Assembly: GCA_949287835.1 (NCBI GenBank)
Contig: CASEHV010000013.1
Span: 1-64,000 of the forward strand
Origin: an uncultured Helicobacter sp.
GTDB lineage: Bacteria > Campylobacterota > Campylobacteria > Campylobacterales > Helicobacteraceae
Direction of reading: 5' to 3'
Length of the DNA stretch: 64,000 nt
Position 1 is the stretch's first letter; every line of letters starts with the position of its first letter. Made by a program: the position numbers and the translations under genes. Shown here piece by piece: positions 51,212 to 60,536 of this stretch. Below the pieces are notes generated by a model. It saw only the letters and a program-made list of their open reading frames with translations. It was not told the origin of the DNA and made no database searches.

Positions 51212-52246
51212 CTACACATGCACCCTCTCCACTAGCGTTAAATTAAATCCACTAAGACCTGAGTATTCATCTAATTTTAGCTTAGAGGTGATAAGTCTAA
51301 ATCTCTCTATGCCTAGCAGTCTTAGAATCTGTGCGCCTATGCCATAATTCCTTGTATCCACATCTCTGCTAATCTCATTATTTAGCCCTATCAAATATCC
51401 GCCACTCTCTTTTAGTTTATTAATACTAGCTATCAAGTCTCTAAACTCATCATTATTCTGCATTAGCTCTATGCTACTTCTAGCGGAGTGGAATTTCACC
51501 AGCACCCCATCATTGCAGACATTGCCAAATTTAAAGCACACATGTTTCTGCCCCAAATGGTCGCTAAATATGATTTTCTCACAGGCATTATCTAGCAGAT
51601 TTGTCTGCTCTCTTGAGAGTTCATGCACTAATTTTTCAAAATTCAAGCGATACTGAATAATATCAGATACATAAAGTATCTTTAGATTATGCTCCTTTGC
51701 AAAGTCAAGCAGGAATTTATCCCCCCTCCTAGCCATTGAGCCATCTTTTTTCATAATCTCACAAATTACGCTAATAGGCGCAAGACCCGCTAGTCTGCAA
51801 ATATCCACGCTAGCCTCTGTGTGTCCAGTCCTAATAAGCACGCCACCTTCCTTTGCTATTAGTGGGAATATATGCCCAGGTCTTACAAAGTCGCTAGGTC
51901 GTGCATTCCTATCGCACATAAGACGTATCGTTAAATCCCTTTCAAACGCAGAGATTCCCGTCCTAGCCTCCTTTGCGTCAATGGATATGGTAAATGCGGT
52001 CTCGTGATTACTATTATTATTTGACACCATGGGGGGTAGGTCTAGCTTCCTTGCTATGTCCTCTGTGATGGATACGCATATTAGCCCTCGTGCCTCTTGT
52101 GCTAGGAAATTAATCTTCTCTGGTGTAGAAAAGATTCCTGCAAAAACTAAATCCCCCTCATTTTCCCTATCCTCATCGTCCATAATGATAATTATCTCTC
52201 CATTTTTTATTGCCTCTACTGCTTCTTTCACCCGAATTTTATACAT
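51212..52246 (-). CDS. ribBA: 3,4-dihydroxy-2-butanone-4-phosphate synthase with degenerate GTP cyclohydrolase II domain
   Basis: The N-terminal domain (about 1-200) has IIIMDDEDRENEGDLVFA, RPGHIFPLIA and RTGHTEASVDICRLAGL, all needed to make dihydroxybutanone phosphate for riboflavin. The C-terminal part has the GTP cyclohydrolase II fold (VKFHSARSSIEL, RNYGIGAQILRLLGI) but lacks the zinc cysteines and catalytic motif (C...G..F.S..CDC) of RibA. A separate RibA is therefore expected elsewhere. Confidence 0.9.
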   Translation of the reverse strand: MYKIRVKEAVEAIKNGEIIIIMDDEDRENEGDLVFAGIFSTPEKINFLAQEARGLICVSITEDIARKLDLPPMVSNNNSNHETAFTISIDAKEARTGISAFERDLTIRLMCDRNARPSDFVRPGHIFPLIAKEGGVLIRTGHTEASVDICRLAGLAPISVICEIMKKDGSMARRGDKFLLDFAKEHNLKILYVSDIIQYRLNFEKLVHELSREQTNLLDNACEKIIFSDHLGQKHVCFKFGNVCNDGVLVKFHSARSSIELMQNNDEFRDLIASINKLKESGGYLIGLNNEISRDVDTRNYGIGAQILRLLGIERFRLITSKLKLDEYSGLSGFNLTLVERVHV

Positions 52247-52289
52247 TTTTTAAAATCCTAAAATTTTTGTAAAATTATACTCTAAGTAT

Positions 52290-52318
52290 TTGACTTTTTA
52301 ATCTTAATTATGTATAAT
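52290..52318 (+). promoter_or_regulatory. Promoter of the tRNA-Gln/tRNA-fMet pair
   Basis: TTGACT (52290-52295), a 17-base spacer and TATAAT (52313-52318) form a near-ideal sigma70 promoter 14 bases before the first tRNA. Confidence 0.75.
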
Positions 52319-52332
52319 GTCGTCTTTGTGTT

Positions 52333-52407
52333 TGGGGTATCGCCAAGCGGTAAGGCAGCAGGTTTTGGTCCTGCCATTCCGAGGTTCGAATCCTTGTACC
52401 CCAGCCA
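52333..52407 (+). tRNA. tRNA-Gln (anticodon TTG)
   Basis: The acceptor arm TGGGGTA pairs with TACCCCA. The anticodon stem GCAGG/CCTGC encloses TTTTGGT with anticodon TTG. The T arm contains GGTTCGAATCC, and CCA is encoded. It reads CAA/CAG. Confidence 0.95.
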
Positions 52408-52433
52408 TTAGCATAATAGAATCTTCGTAATAA

Positions 52434-52510
<77 letters not shown>

Positions 52511-52583
52511 TATCTTATAATCACAATTTATAATCAATTTTTCATTATAATTATGAGGACAAAAATATCAAGGTTTTTTCTAC

Positions 52584-54209
52584 ATGACAAAATATATCTT
52601 TGTAACAGGCGGGGTATTAAGCTCTCTTGGCAAGGGAATCTCATCTTCCTCCATAGGCACTCTGCTAAAACATGCAAATTTATCAGTTTCGATTCTAAAG
52701 ATTGACCCCTATATTAACGTAGACCCTGGCACTATGAGTCCCCTAGAGCATGGCGAAGTATTTGTAACAAAAGATGGTGCAGAGACTGACTTAGACATAG
52801 GGCATTATGAGAGATTCTTAAATAAAAGTCTCTCAAAGGAGAATAATTTCACCACAGGGCAGGTTTATAAATCTGTGATAGAGCGGGAGCGAAAGGGTGA
52901 GTATCTAGGCAAGACTATACAAATCGTGCCGCATATCACAGATGAGATAAAATCGCGTATCAAAAGGGCAGGTGATGGCTATGAGATTCTCATCGTAGAG
53001 TTAGGTGGCACTGTGGGAGATATAGAGGGTATGCCATACCTAGAGGCTATACGACAGATGCGCCACGAGCTAGGTAGCCACAACGTGCTAAATATCCATG
53101 TAACACTCGTGCCTTACATTAATATCATAGATGAGTTAAAAACAAAGCCAACTCAGCATAGCATTCAAGAGTTGCGCCGCATAGGCATAAGTCCGCAAAT
53201 CATCATCGCTCGCTCTGAAATCCCTCTTAGCAAAGACATAAAGCATAAAATCGCACTCTCATGCGACGTGGAGTATGACTCCGTGATTAGCTCACAAAAT
53301 GTAAATAGCATTTATAAATGTCCGATAAATTTCATGAGTGATGGAATCTTAGTGCCGATAGCCCGCACACTTCGATTAGAGAATCTAAATCCCAACATGC
53401 ACGAGTGGGATATGCTAGTCAAAAAGATTCTATCCCCCACAAAGCAGGTGCATATAGGACTTGTCGGCAAATATCTCTCACTAAAAGAATCCTATAAATC
53501 CCTCATAGAGGCACTAATCCATGCAGGCGCACATCTTGATACAAAGGTAGATATACAATTTATAGATTCTGAGAATCTATCCATAGACAAGCTACACAGC
53601 CTAGATGGAATCCTAGTCCCCGGCGGCTTTGGCAAACGAGGTATAGAGGGCAAGATAGAGGCTATAAAATACGCCAGAGAGCATAATATCGCCTATCTTG
53701 GAATCTGTCTTGGCATGCAGTTAGCACTCATTGAATACGCTAGAAATGTCATCGGACTTAGCGGGTGCAATTCTACAGAGTTTGAGCCAGAGTGTGAGAA
53801 TCCAATCATTTACATGATAGAGGATTTCATCGACAAAGAGGGGAATAAGCAGATACGAACGCATAATTCTCCCCTAGGCGGCACCATGAGACTAGGCGAG
53901 TATGAATGCGCCTTAAAAGTAGATTCTAAACTCAAGAGTGCCTATAACAATGCCTATCTCATAAAAGAGCGCCACAGACACAGATATGAGGCAAACCCAG
54001 CATACAAAGATATATTAACAGAGCATGGCATAGTCATTAGCGGTGAGTGTGATGGGCTAATAGAGGCAGTCGAGATTGCCTCTCATCCGTTTTTTGTGGG
54101 TGTGCAGTTTCACCCCGAATTTACCTCACGACTGCAGAATCCAAATCCAATCATACTAGAGTTTGTCAAGCAATCCTTGAATATGAAGCGACAATATGCC
54201 CTACATTAG
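52584..54209 (+). CDS. pyrG: CTP synthase
   Basis: The N-terminal amidoligase domain starts [17 protein letters not shown] and has [15 protein letters not shown]. The C-terminal glutaminase has [28 protein letters not shown] with the catalytic Cys and [10 protein letters not shown]. It makes CTP from UTP with glutamine as ammonia source. Length 541 is normal. The 3' end overlaps recJ by 14 bases. Confidence 0.95.
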   Translation: MTKYIFVTGGVLSSLGKGISSSSIGTLLKHANLSVSILKIDPYINVDPGTMSPLEHGEVFVTKDGAETDLDIGHYERFLNKSLSKENNFTTGQVYKSVIERERKGEYLGKTIQIVPHITDEIKSRIKRAGDGYEILIVELGGTVGDIEGMPYLEAIRQMRHELGSHNVLNIHVTLVPYINIIDELKTKPTQHSIQELRRIGISPQIIIARSEIPLSKDIKHKIALSCDVEYDSVISSQNVNSIYKCPINFMSDGILVPIARTLRLENLNPNMHEWDMLVKKILSPTKQVHIGLVGKYLSLKESYKSLIEALIHAGAHLDTKVDIQFIDSENLSIDKLHSLDGILVPGGFGKRGIEGKIEAIKYAREHNIAYLGICLGMQLALIEYARNVIGLSGCNSTEFEPECENPIIYMIEDFIDKEGNKQIRTHNSPLGGTMRLGEYECALKVDSKLKSAYNNAYLIKERHRHRYEANPAYKDILTEHGIVISGECDGLIEAVEIASHPFFVGVQFHPEFTSRLQNPNPIILEFVKQSLNMKRQYALH

Positions 54210-56352
54210 CCTAGAGGATATGCCCTCAGATGTGCCACATTTTGATAGTCTTGATAGTATAGAATCTAGTCTTGAAAAGAGATTTAGCACTTTTGATATT
54301 AAGTCTATAAAGGATTTGCCGCACCCCCACTTGCTACATAATGTAAAGGAGGCTAGTAATCTTATCGTAGAGTGTATGCTAAGAGGAGAGCAAATTATCA
54401 TCGTAGGAGATTATGACTGCGATGGAGTATGTGCGACTTGCATTATGCTTGATTTTTTCGAGGCACTAGGCTATGAAGTGGATTTTATCATTCCAAATCG
54501 CTTTTTGCACGGCTATGGTTTTAGTGTCAAGCTTTTTGATGAGATAATGCACCGCTTTGGAAATGTGGATTTAATCATCACTGTGGATAATGGAATCTCA
54601 AGCTTTGAAGCCGCAAAGCTATGCAAAGAAAGCGGCATAAAACTCATCATTACAGACCATCACACGTTAGATAAAGATAATGGGCTAGATAGGATTCCCA
54701 CTTGTGATTATCTGATTAATCCAAAGCAAAGTGCCTGCACCTTTCCTTATGAAGACATCTGCGGCGCCCTTGTGGCGTGGTATCTTTGCAGTGGTATTAA
54801 GATTGCATTGCTAAATCTTGATGAAGATTCTTGTGGTGAGCTATGTAAAATAATTTATAATGTTGAGCGTAGTTTTTCTTCTATTGTGTTGAGCGATAGC
54901 GAAACATCTTTAAAGAATCTAGATTCAAAAGATTCTTCGCTACCGCTTAGAATGACGACTTTACGTCATGTTGAGGCTTTAGCCGAAACATCTCTTGATT
55001 CTAAACACAACAAACCTTTAGAATCTAATAAGGATTCAAAAGATTCTTCGTCTATGCCTCAGAATGACACAATATCACAGAATCCAGATTCTTCACATTC
55101 GTTCATAATGACGGATTTACATCATGTTAGAATGACAGATTCTCGTCATGTTGCAGATAATGCCACCACCGTCATGTTGAGCGATAGCGAAACATCTTTA
55201 AATTCTAAGCGGAATCCACCACCACAAATCACACAGGAGAAAAACATAGAACGCAGCATCCCGCAAAGCACAAAAAATATTTATACACAAAAAGTAACAT
55301 ATAATTTCATAAAAGAGTTAAAACGAAACATACAAAATCATCTTAACATGAAAGATTTATTAATACTCGCTGGACTTGCCACGCTCTCCGATGTGATGCC
55401 GCTAAATTCGCTAAATCACACGATTAGCAGATTTAGCATAAGTCAGATGAAATGGACAAATCGAGCCGCTTTTAGAATCTTTAGCGAGAGTAATTCCTAT
55501 ATTGATTCTCAGACTTTGGGTTTTCGACTCATTCCTCTCATTAACGCCGCTGGGAGAGTGGAGGAGGCTACCATTGCCTTGTATTTTCTAAGGTCAAAAA
55601 GTCTAATAGAAGCCAAAGAGAGCTTTACATATCTAAGAGATTTGAATGAAAAACGTAAGGAATTGCAGGATATTGTCGCTAGAGAGGCATTTGATAGTGT
55701 AGAGCAGTTTTTGCAAAATGATTCCATGATTTGCGTTGTGGGTGATGATTGGCATGAGGGTGTGCTTGGCATCGTGGCTGGTAGAATGGCTGATGAATTT
55801 AGGAAACCATGCTTTGTTTTGGTGCGTAAAAATGTTACATATAAGGGTAGCGGTCGTAGCTATGGAAATGTGGATTTGATAGCTAGTCTGCAGGGCTTAA
55901 GCGAGGTTTTGCGTGGCTATGGGGGGCATGTGGGTGCGGTCGGACTTGAGATTGAGTGTAATCGCATTAGCGATTTTATCAATGAATTTCGCCCTGTTTT
56001 TATTGATTCTACTAGCAGTAGTGATACATTTGGTAGCATTGATAGTAATTTACTAAGTGATGAATTGCTAGATATTTTGTATAGTTTTGAACCATACGGT
56101 AATGGCAATATGTTACCAAAATTCCTAGTAAAATTAGAGATTATGAAGTTTAGAAAAATGGCCAGTGGTTTTTTAGAGTTTTTTTTTCATATAAAAAATG
56201 GCATGATGAAAGGCTTTTATTTTAGTGATAAATGTGAGTTTGAATTTAGAGAGGCAGATGTGATAATGTGTAGCGCCTCTCTTAGTTTCTCTAGCTTTGA
56301 GAATAGAGTGATAATTATCGTGGATAGAATCTATGGGCTTTATAGAGACTAG
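54196..56352 (+). CDS. recJ: Single-stranded-DNA exonuclease RecJ with in-frame repeat insertion
   Basis: The DHH core is complete: [12 protein letters not shown] (70-81), VDNGISS, TDHHTLD (153-159), CGALVAWYL, and the DHHA1 part with [15 protein letters not shown] and [16 protein letters not shown]. RecJ degrades single strands 5' to 3' in recombination and repair. At 718 residues it is far longer than H. pylori RecJ (about 520). The surplus, about residues 222-365, is a Ser/Asp/His-rich stretch encoded by hairpin repeats, placed after CGALVAWYL and before the second half of the DHH domain. Start overlaps pyrG and the stop overlaps the next gene. Confidence 0.88.
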   Translation: MPYISLEDMPSDVPHFDSLDSIESSLEKRFSTFDIKSIKDLPHPHLLHNVKEASNLIVECMLRGEQIIIVGDYDCDGVCATCIMLDFFEALGYEVDFIIPNRFLHGYGFSVKLFDEIMHRFGNVDLIITVDNGISSFEAAKLCKESGIKLIITDHHTLDKDNGLDRIPTCDYLINPKQSACTFPYEDICGALVAWYLCSGIKIALLNLDEDSCGELCKIIYNVERSFSSIVLSDSETSLKNLDSKDSSLPLRMTTLRHVEALAETSLDSKHNKPLESNKDSKDSSSMPQNDTISQNPDSSHSFIMTDLHHVRMTDSRHVADNATTVMLSDSETSLNSKRNPPPQITQEKNIERSIPQSTKNIYTQKVTYNFIKELKRNIQNHLNMKDLLILAGLATLSDVMPLNSLNHTISRFSISQMKWTNRAAFRIFSESNSYIDSQTLGFRLIPLINAAGRVEEATIALYFLRSKSLIEAKESFTYLRDLNEKRKELQDIVAREAFDSVEQFLQNDSMICVVGDDWHEGVLGIVAGRMADEFRKPCFVLVRKNVTYKGSGRSYGNVDLIASLQGLSEVLRGYGGHVGAVGLEIECNRISDFINEFRPVFIDSTSSSDTFGSIDSNLLSDELLDILYSFEPYGNGNMLPKFLVKLEIMKFRKMASGFLEFFFHIKNGMMKGFYFSDKCEFEFREADVIMCSASLSFSSFENRVIIIVDRIYGLYRD
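54868..55215. repeat. Hairpin-repeat array inside recJ
   Basis: B-type units near 54885-54910 (GC/GC around GATA), 54965-54993 (GGC/GCC around TTTA) and 55172-55198 (GC/GC around GATA), plus inverted A units near 54929-54956 and 55040-55066 and several decayed halves. Reading is in frame, giving SDSETS and SSSMPQND peptides, different from those in the type IIG gene. Confidence 0.85.
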
Positions 56353-58078
56353 ACATTATGTGCCAGAGCGTATGAAAGCTACGAAATTCCTAAGAATTTT
56401 AGGATATAGTAATGCAAAAGTGCAGAAAATCCTAGATAGAAAGCGACTTTATCAAGGCTGTAAATTGGTGCGTAAGGGGGATATGCTAGATGTTGGCTTT
56501 GTTAGATTATATGACTTTGTGCCACTAGATTTAGGACTGTTGCCTGTGTGCCTCCTGTTTTATTACAAGGCATTAGATTCTAAGAATAAGGATTTTGTAA
56601 TTAAAAAAATTTATAAAAAATCTAAATATTTTCATTATTTTTATGATGAATTAAATCATGATTTAATGGATAATTTTTCAGATTTTGCGGGTGAGATATT
56701 TGAATCTAAAAATTTACACAAAGATTCTTCGGGCTTACGCCCTCAGAATGACGACCTAATAAAAGATGTGCTGCGTCATGTTGAGCGAAGCGAAACATCT
56801 CTTATTTTTAAACACAACAAACTTTTAGAATCCAATAAAGATTCAAAAGATTCTTCACATTCGTTCAGAATGACGGATTTATATCGTGTTAGAATGACGA
56901 CTTTACGTCATGTTGAGGACAATGTCCGCACTGTCATGTTGAGCGAGAGCGAAACATCTGTACAAAATCAACACTTCACAGATTCTTCGGGCTTACGCCC
57001 TCAGAATGACGTGAAATTACAGAATCTAGATTCTAAAAATACACAAATAAATTCCAAAAACACAAAAAGCACTTCTTCACACAGCATTCAGAAACAAGAA
57101 AATATGCAAAAAAGTTACGAAATTTATAAGGTATGTGTGTTTGATAAGCCGCCATTTCTGCTAACTCACCCCATATCTTTGAGTGATAAAAAGAGTTTGC
57201 TAGACCAAGTGAAGTTTAGCTTTGGGCAGGAGGCTAATGTCTGTCATAGGCTAGATTATGATACAAGTGGGCTTATTCTTTGCTCAATAGATAAAAAAAG
57301 TGAAATATTTTTCAAAAATCTTTTCATACAAAAAAAGATTTTTAAGGAATATATTGCACTGCTAAGAGGGGAGATAAAAGAATGCTTGTTGATAGAATCA
57401 GATATTACTCACAAGCCTAGATATTGCAATCTTTCTATCAAGGGAAGTAGCGAAAATGAGGAGATTTATCCTATTTATCCTAGCGATATTAGGCATATTT
57501 TAAAGCAGAAGCTACATCAGGGCAGGGCTACTAGCATACTCTATCCTTTGGGTGTTTATGATTCTATTTATGAATGCAATGAAGTTTTTGATATATTTGA
57601 CTATAGAGATAGTGGGTGGATAAATGATTTAGATTCTATAAATTTTCATAGATTTTTTAGACGCGAAAAATTTAGCCTTGTGAAATTCATACCCATAAGT
57701 GGCAAGACGCATCAGCTAAGAATACATGCAAGAAGCATTGGTGCGCCGATATGTGGCGATATGTTGTATGGCGTGAATGATAGTCTTGCAAATTTCTTTT
57801 TTGATATAAATAAATGGAGAGAAAAAGCTTTTTATATCAATGCTTTTGAATCTCATAATGCCACAGAACTTGGAATCTTTAATGAATTTTTAAGCTTTTT
57901 TTATAAAGCATTGGATAAAAATGACAAGAAAATGCAAGATAAGATTCTAAAAAATATGAGATTATATTATACAGGCACAAAGAGGCTTATGCTACATGCT
58001 AGGAAAATGGGAATTACGGGTGTTAGTGTTTTTAGTCAAAAAAGCTATTTTGAATACAACTCTAGCAGTGATTGGTAA
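56333..58078 (+). CDS. RluA-family pseudouridine synthase with in-frame repeat insertion
   Basis: The catalytic motif HRLDYDTSGLIL (305-316, Asp308) and the late SGKTHQLRIHARSIGAPICGD are those of large-subunit rRNA or tRNA pseudouridine synthases. An S4-like N-terminus (KVQKILDRKRLY) precedes it. At 581 residues it is about twice the usual length. Residues about 124-262 are repeat-derived (SSGLRPQND, LSESETS), placed between the N-terminal part and the catalytic domain, and there is further extra sequence around 375-440. It begins 20 bases inside recJ and overlaps the convergent amidase by 34 bases. The target base is not predictable. Confidence 0.85.
   Translation: MGFIETRHYVPERMKATKFLRILGYSNAKVQKILDRKRLYQGCKLVRKGDMLDVGFVRLYDFVPLDLGLLPVCLLFYYKALDSKNKDFVIKKIYKKSKYFHYFYDELNHDLMDNFSDFAGEIFESKNLHKDSSGLRPQNDDLIKDVLRHVERSETSLIFKHNKLLESNKDSKDSSHSFRMTDLYRVRMTTLRHVEDNVRTVMLSESETSVQNQHFTDSSGLRPQNDVKLQNLDSKNTQINSKNTKSTSSHSIQKQENMQKSYEIYKVCVFDKPPFLLTHPISLSDKKSLLDQVKFSFGQEANVCHRLDYDTSGLILCSIDKKSEIFFKNLFIQKKIFKEYIALLRGEIKECLLIESDITHKPRYCNLSIKGSSENEEIYPIYPSDIRHILKQKLHQGRATSILYPLGVYDSIYECNEVFDIFDYRDSGWINDLDSINFHRFFRREKFSLVKFIPISGKTHQLRIHARSIGAPICGDMLYGVNDSLANFFFDINKWREKAFYINAFESHNATELGIFNEFLSFFYKALDKNDKKMQDKILKNMRLYYTGTKRLMLHARKMGITGVSVFSQKSYFEYNSSSDW
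56702..57118. repeat. Hairpin-repeat array inside the pseudouridine synthase gene
   Basis: Inverted A units at 56723-56752 and 56981-57010 (both with inner stem GGGC/GCCC around GTAA), B units at 56775-56800 (GC/GC around GAA) and 56934-56959 (GC/GC around GAGA), and decayed halves between. The frame stays open. Confidence 0.85.
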
Positions 58079-59001
58079 TGCTCAATTCTCCTGTCTCTAA
58101 AGAAAGGCCAAATATTTCTAACCTCTCTTATTCTATTTTTATTTAATTTTACATATAAAATCTCTTCTTTATCGCTACTAGCCTTTGCTAGAATTTCTCC
58201 TTGCGGACCTGCTGCAAAGCTAGAGCCAAAGAATCTAATGCCTTTTGTGTTTGCATGTTCTGCATAATGCGGATTTCTCTCAAATCCCACTCGATTTATG
58301 CTAAAAAGTGGCAGTCCATTTGCTATCGCATGCCCCCTTTGCACCCCCTCCCATGCCATTAGCTGCCTTTGCCTTTCATCATCACAATCTTCATCAAACC
58401 ACCCTATAGCTGTGGGATAGATAAGCATGTCTGCACCTTTTAGAGCCATGATTCTAGCTGCCTCAGGAAACCACTGGTCCCAGCATATTAGGATTCCTAG
58501 ATTCCCCACACTCGTTTTTATGGGATTAAATCCCAAATCGCCCGGTGTGAAGTAAAATTTTTCGTAGAATTGAGGGTCCTCTGGTATGTGCATTTTTCTA
58601 TATTTTCCCGCTATGCTGCCATCTTTTTCAAAGACAACTGCGGTATTGTGATATATTCCTGCTACCCTCTCCTCAAATAAAGAGCAGACAAGCACGATGT
58701 TACACTCTCTCGCAAGTGTTGAGAAAAATTCCACATGTTCGTCAAACTGCCTTGCAAATTCAAAGAATTTTGTCTCCTCGCTTTGACAGAAATATTGCGT
58801 TGTGTGTAATTCCTGAAGTAATACCAAATCTGCATTTGCACTTGCCTCTATGATTCTATTTTTTGTTTTCTCTAGCATTTTATTTGACATATCAAACTGC
58901 CAACTCTCAAGAATATTAGAATCCTCCTTTACGCAGTCATTGAATCCATCTGTGTAACTTTGCTGTATCATAGCTACATTCAATGTAGAATTTTTCATCA
59001 T
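58045..59001 (-). CDS. aguB: N-carbamoylputrescine amidase
   Basis: A complete nitrilase-superfamily enzyme: LLQELHTTQYF with the catalytic Glu, GKYRKMHIPEDP with the Lys, and LICWDQWFPEAARIMALKG with the Cys. The last motif and YPTAIGWFD are specific for the N-carbamoylputrescine group, which makes putrescine in the agmatine route. Length (318) is slightly over the usual 290. The start overlaps the stop of the acidic protein gene by one base. Confidence 0.9.
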   Translation of the reverse strand: MMKNSTLNVAMIQQSYTDGFNDCVKEDSNILESWQFDMSNKMLEKTKNRIIEASANADLVLLQELHTTQYFCQSEETKFFEFARQFDEHVEFFSTLARECNIVLVCSLFEERVAGIYHNTAVVFEKDGSIAGKYRKMHIPEDPQFYEKFYFTPGDLGFNPIKTSVGNLGILICWDQWFPEAARIMALKGADMLIYPTAIGWFDEDCDDERQRQLMAWEGVQRGHAIANGLPLFSINRVGFERNPHYAEHANTKGIRFFGSSFAAGPQGEILAKASSDKEEILYVKLNKNRIREVRNIWPFFRDRRIEHYQSLLELYSK

Positions 59002-59168
59002 TATTCCTCATAGTCCATGTCTGGATTCTCATAATCATCGTCATCGTATTGATTGTGGTTTGAATAATCATCATAAAAATCCTCTGACTCCTCGTCCTCT
59101 ATTGCATCTAGCATATCCTCATAGTCATCTTCTTCTGGTATGTCGTCATAGTCTTCATAATCTGACAT
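59001..59168 (-). CDS. Very acidic small protein, 55 aa
   Basis: ATG 59168 opens a 55-codon frame ending TAA 59001-59003, overlapping the aguB start (TAATG). More than half of its residues are Asp, Glu or Tyr, with motifs such as DYEDYDDIPEEDDYEDM, and it has no basic residues. AAGGATT lies before the start. Such acidic peptides can bind cations or mimic nucleic acid; nothing more specific can be said. The coupling to aguB and the sustained composition argue for real coding. Confidence 0.6.
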   Translation of the reverse strand: MSDYEDYDDIPEEDDYEDMLDAIEDEESEDFYDDYSNHNQYDDDDYENPDMDYEE

Positions 59169-59276
59169 GTATAATCCTTTGTCTAAAATTTAACGCTAAA
59201 ATACCTAAAATTTGCTAATAAATGCAAATTGCTTTTTGATATAATTAATTTTACATTGTGCTATAAGGATTTTGCT

Positions 59277-59981
59277 ATGGTGAATAATTATGCAAACACA
59301 GGAATCTATAAGGAGATTCAGCAGCATTTAGAGTTTGGCGGTATGACGAGATTCCTGCATTGGATACGTGGATTTATGATAATTTTCCTCATTGCAAGTG
59401 GCTTTTATATCGGCTATCCATTTTTGCAGCCTGATTATCATGGTGAGCCTGTTGTATTTTTGCAGGCATATAGTAGGGCATTTCACTGCATGGCCGGATT
59501 TGTTTTGATATGTGCTTCGATTTTTCGCGTGTATTTATTTTTCTTTGCAAAGTCTAGTAAGCCAGAGAGAATCTCTATAATCCAGCTTGTTAATCCTTTG
59601 GTATGGGTGCAAGTCATCGGTGCATATTTATTTGTAGCAAAGCATCCTCATATAAAGGGTGCTTATAATCCACTACAATTTACCACTTATTTCGCACTAT
59701 CTATTATTACGTTAATTGTCTGTCTAACTGGCGTTGCATTGTATGCGAATGTATATCATGACGGTCTTGGTGGTCTTCTTGGCTCTATGTTTAAATGGGT
59801 TGAGGTCGTGTGCGGCGGATTGTCGAATGTAAGGGCTATTCATCATATCGTTACGTGGGTATTTATTATTTTTGTGCCTGTGCATGTGTATTTGGTTATA
59901 TGGAATTCCGTTCGTTATCCAAATGGTGGGGCAGATGCTATGGTGAGTGGTTATAGATATTCTGAAGATCAGAGAGTGTGA
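59277..59981 (+). CDS. hydC: Ni/Fe-hydrogenase b-type cytochrome subunit
   Basis: ATG 59277 has AAGGA seven bases upstream; earlier in-frame codons lack one. Four membrane helices carry His pairs typical of the hydrogenase cytochrome b (FLHWIRGFMI, AFHCMAGFVLI, IHHIVTWVFIIFVPVHVYLV). It passes electrons from periplasmic hydrogen oxidation to menaquinone. It heads hydC-hydD-hydE; the structural genes hydA and hydB, which precede it in H. pylori, are missing here. Confidence 0.92.
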   Translation: MVNNYANTGIYKEIQQHLEFGGMTRFLHWIRGFMIIFLIASGFYIGYPFLQPDYHGEPVVFLQAYSRAFHCMAGFVLICASIFRVYLFFFAKSSKPERISIIQLVNPLVWVQVIGAYLFVAKHPHIKGAYNPLQFTTYFALSIITLIVCLTGVALYANVYHDGLGGLLGSMFKWVEVVCGGLSNVRAIHHIVTWVFIIFVPVHVYLVIWNSVRYPNGGADAMVSGYRYSEDQRV

Positions 59982-59991
59982 TATTGTCATA

Positions 59992-60531
59992 ATGAGAGTG
60001 TTGGTCTTAGGCATTGGCAATATTTTATTTGGCGATGAGGGCGTTGGCGTCCATTTATGCAATTATTTAAAGCTTAATTTTGATTTCACTTCTAAAGATA
60101 ATAGTGTAGAGTTTGTAGATGGTGGCACACTTGCAAATATGCTTATACCGTTGATTGCAGACTATGATGAGGTATTATTGCTAGACTGCGTTAGCGTTGG
60201 CGGTGCGAATGTTGGTGATGTTTATAGCTTTGATTTTGACAATATTCCGCAATCTATCACATGGACAGGGAGTGCCCATGAGGTAGAGATGTTACAGACA
60301 TTAAATCTCATGCGTCTTATGGGGGATTTGCCACATGTGCATGTTATAGGAATCATTCCAGAGGTAATAGGCGAGGATACTGCTTTTACCCTAAGCGATT
60401 CTTTGTTAAATGGCTCTACTACCATGATAGATTCTGCCCTTTTGCATTTAGAGAATCTAGGTTTTAGTATTACAAGGAAGGATAATAAGGCATTGCAGGA
60501 AATCGCTAATCTATCCTATCGTGGATTTTAG
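59992..60531 (+). CDS. hydD: Hydrogenase maturation protease
   Basis: ATG 59992 opens MRVLVLGIGNILFGDEGVGVHLC, the HyaD/HycI signature with the nickel-sensing Glu and Asp. A later conserved segment reads GSAHEVEMLQTLNLM. The protease trims the C-terminus of the large hydrogenase subunit after nickel insertion. It follows hydC by ten bases. Confidence 0.92.
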   Translation: MRVLVLGIGNILFGDEGVGVHLCNYLKLNFDFTSKDNSVEFVDGGTLANMLIPLIADYDEVLLLDCVSVGGANVGDVYSFDFDNIPQSITWTGSAHEVEMLQTLNLMRLMGDLPHVHVIGIIPEVIGEDTAFTLSDSLLNGSTTMIDSALLHLENLGFSITRKDNKALQEIANLSYRGF

Positions 60532-60536
60532 GGAGT

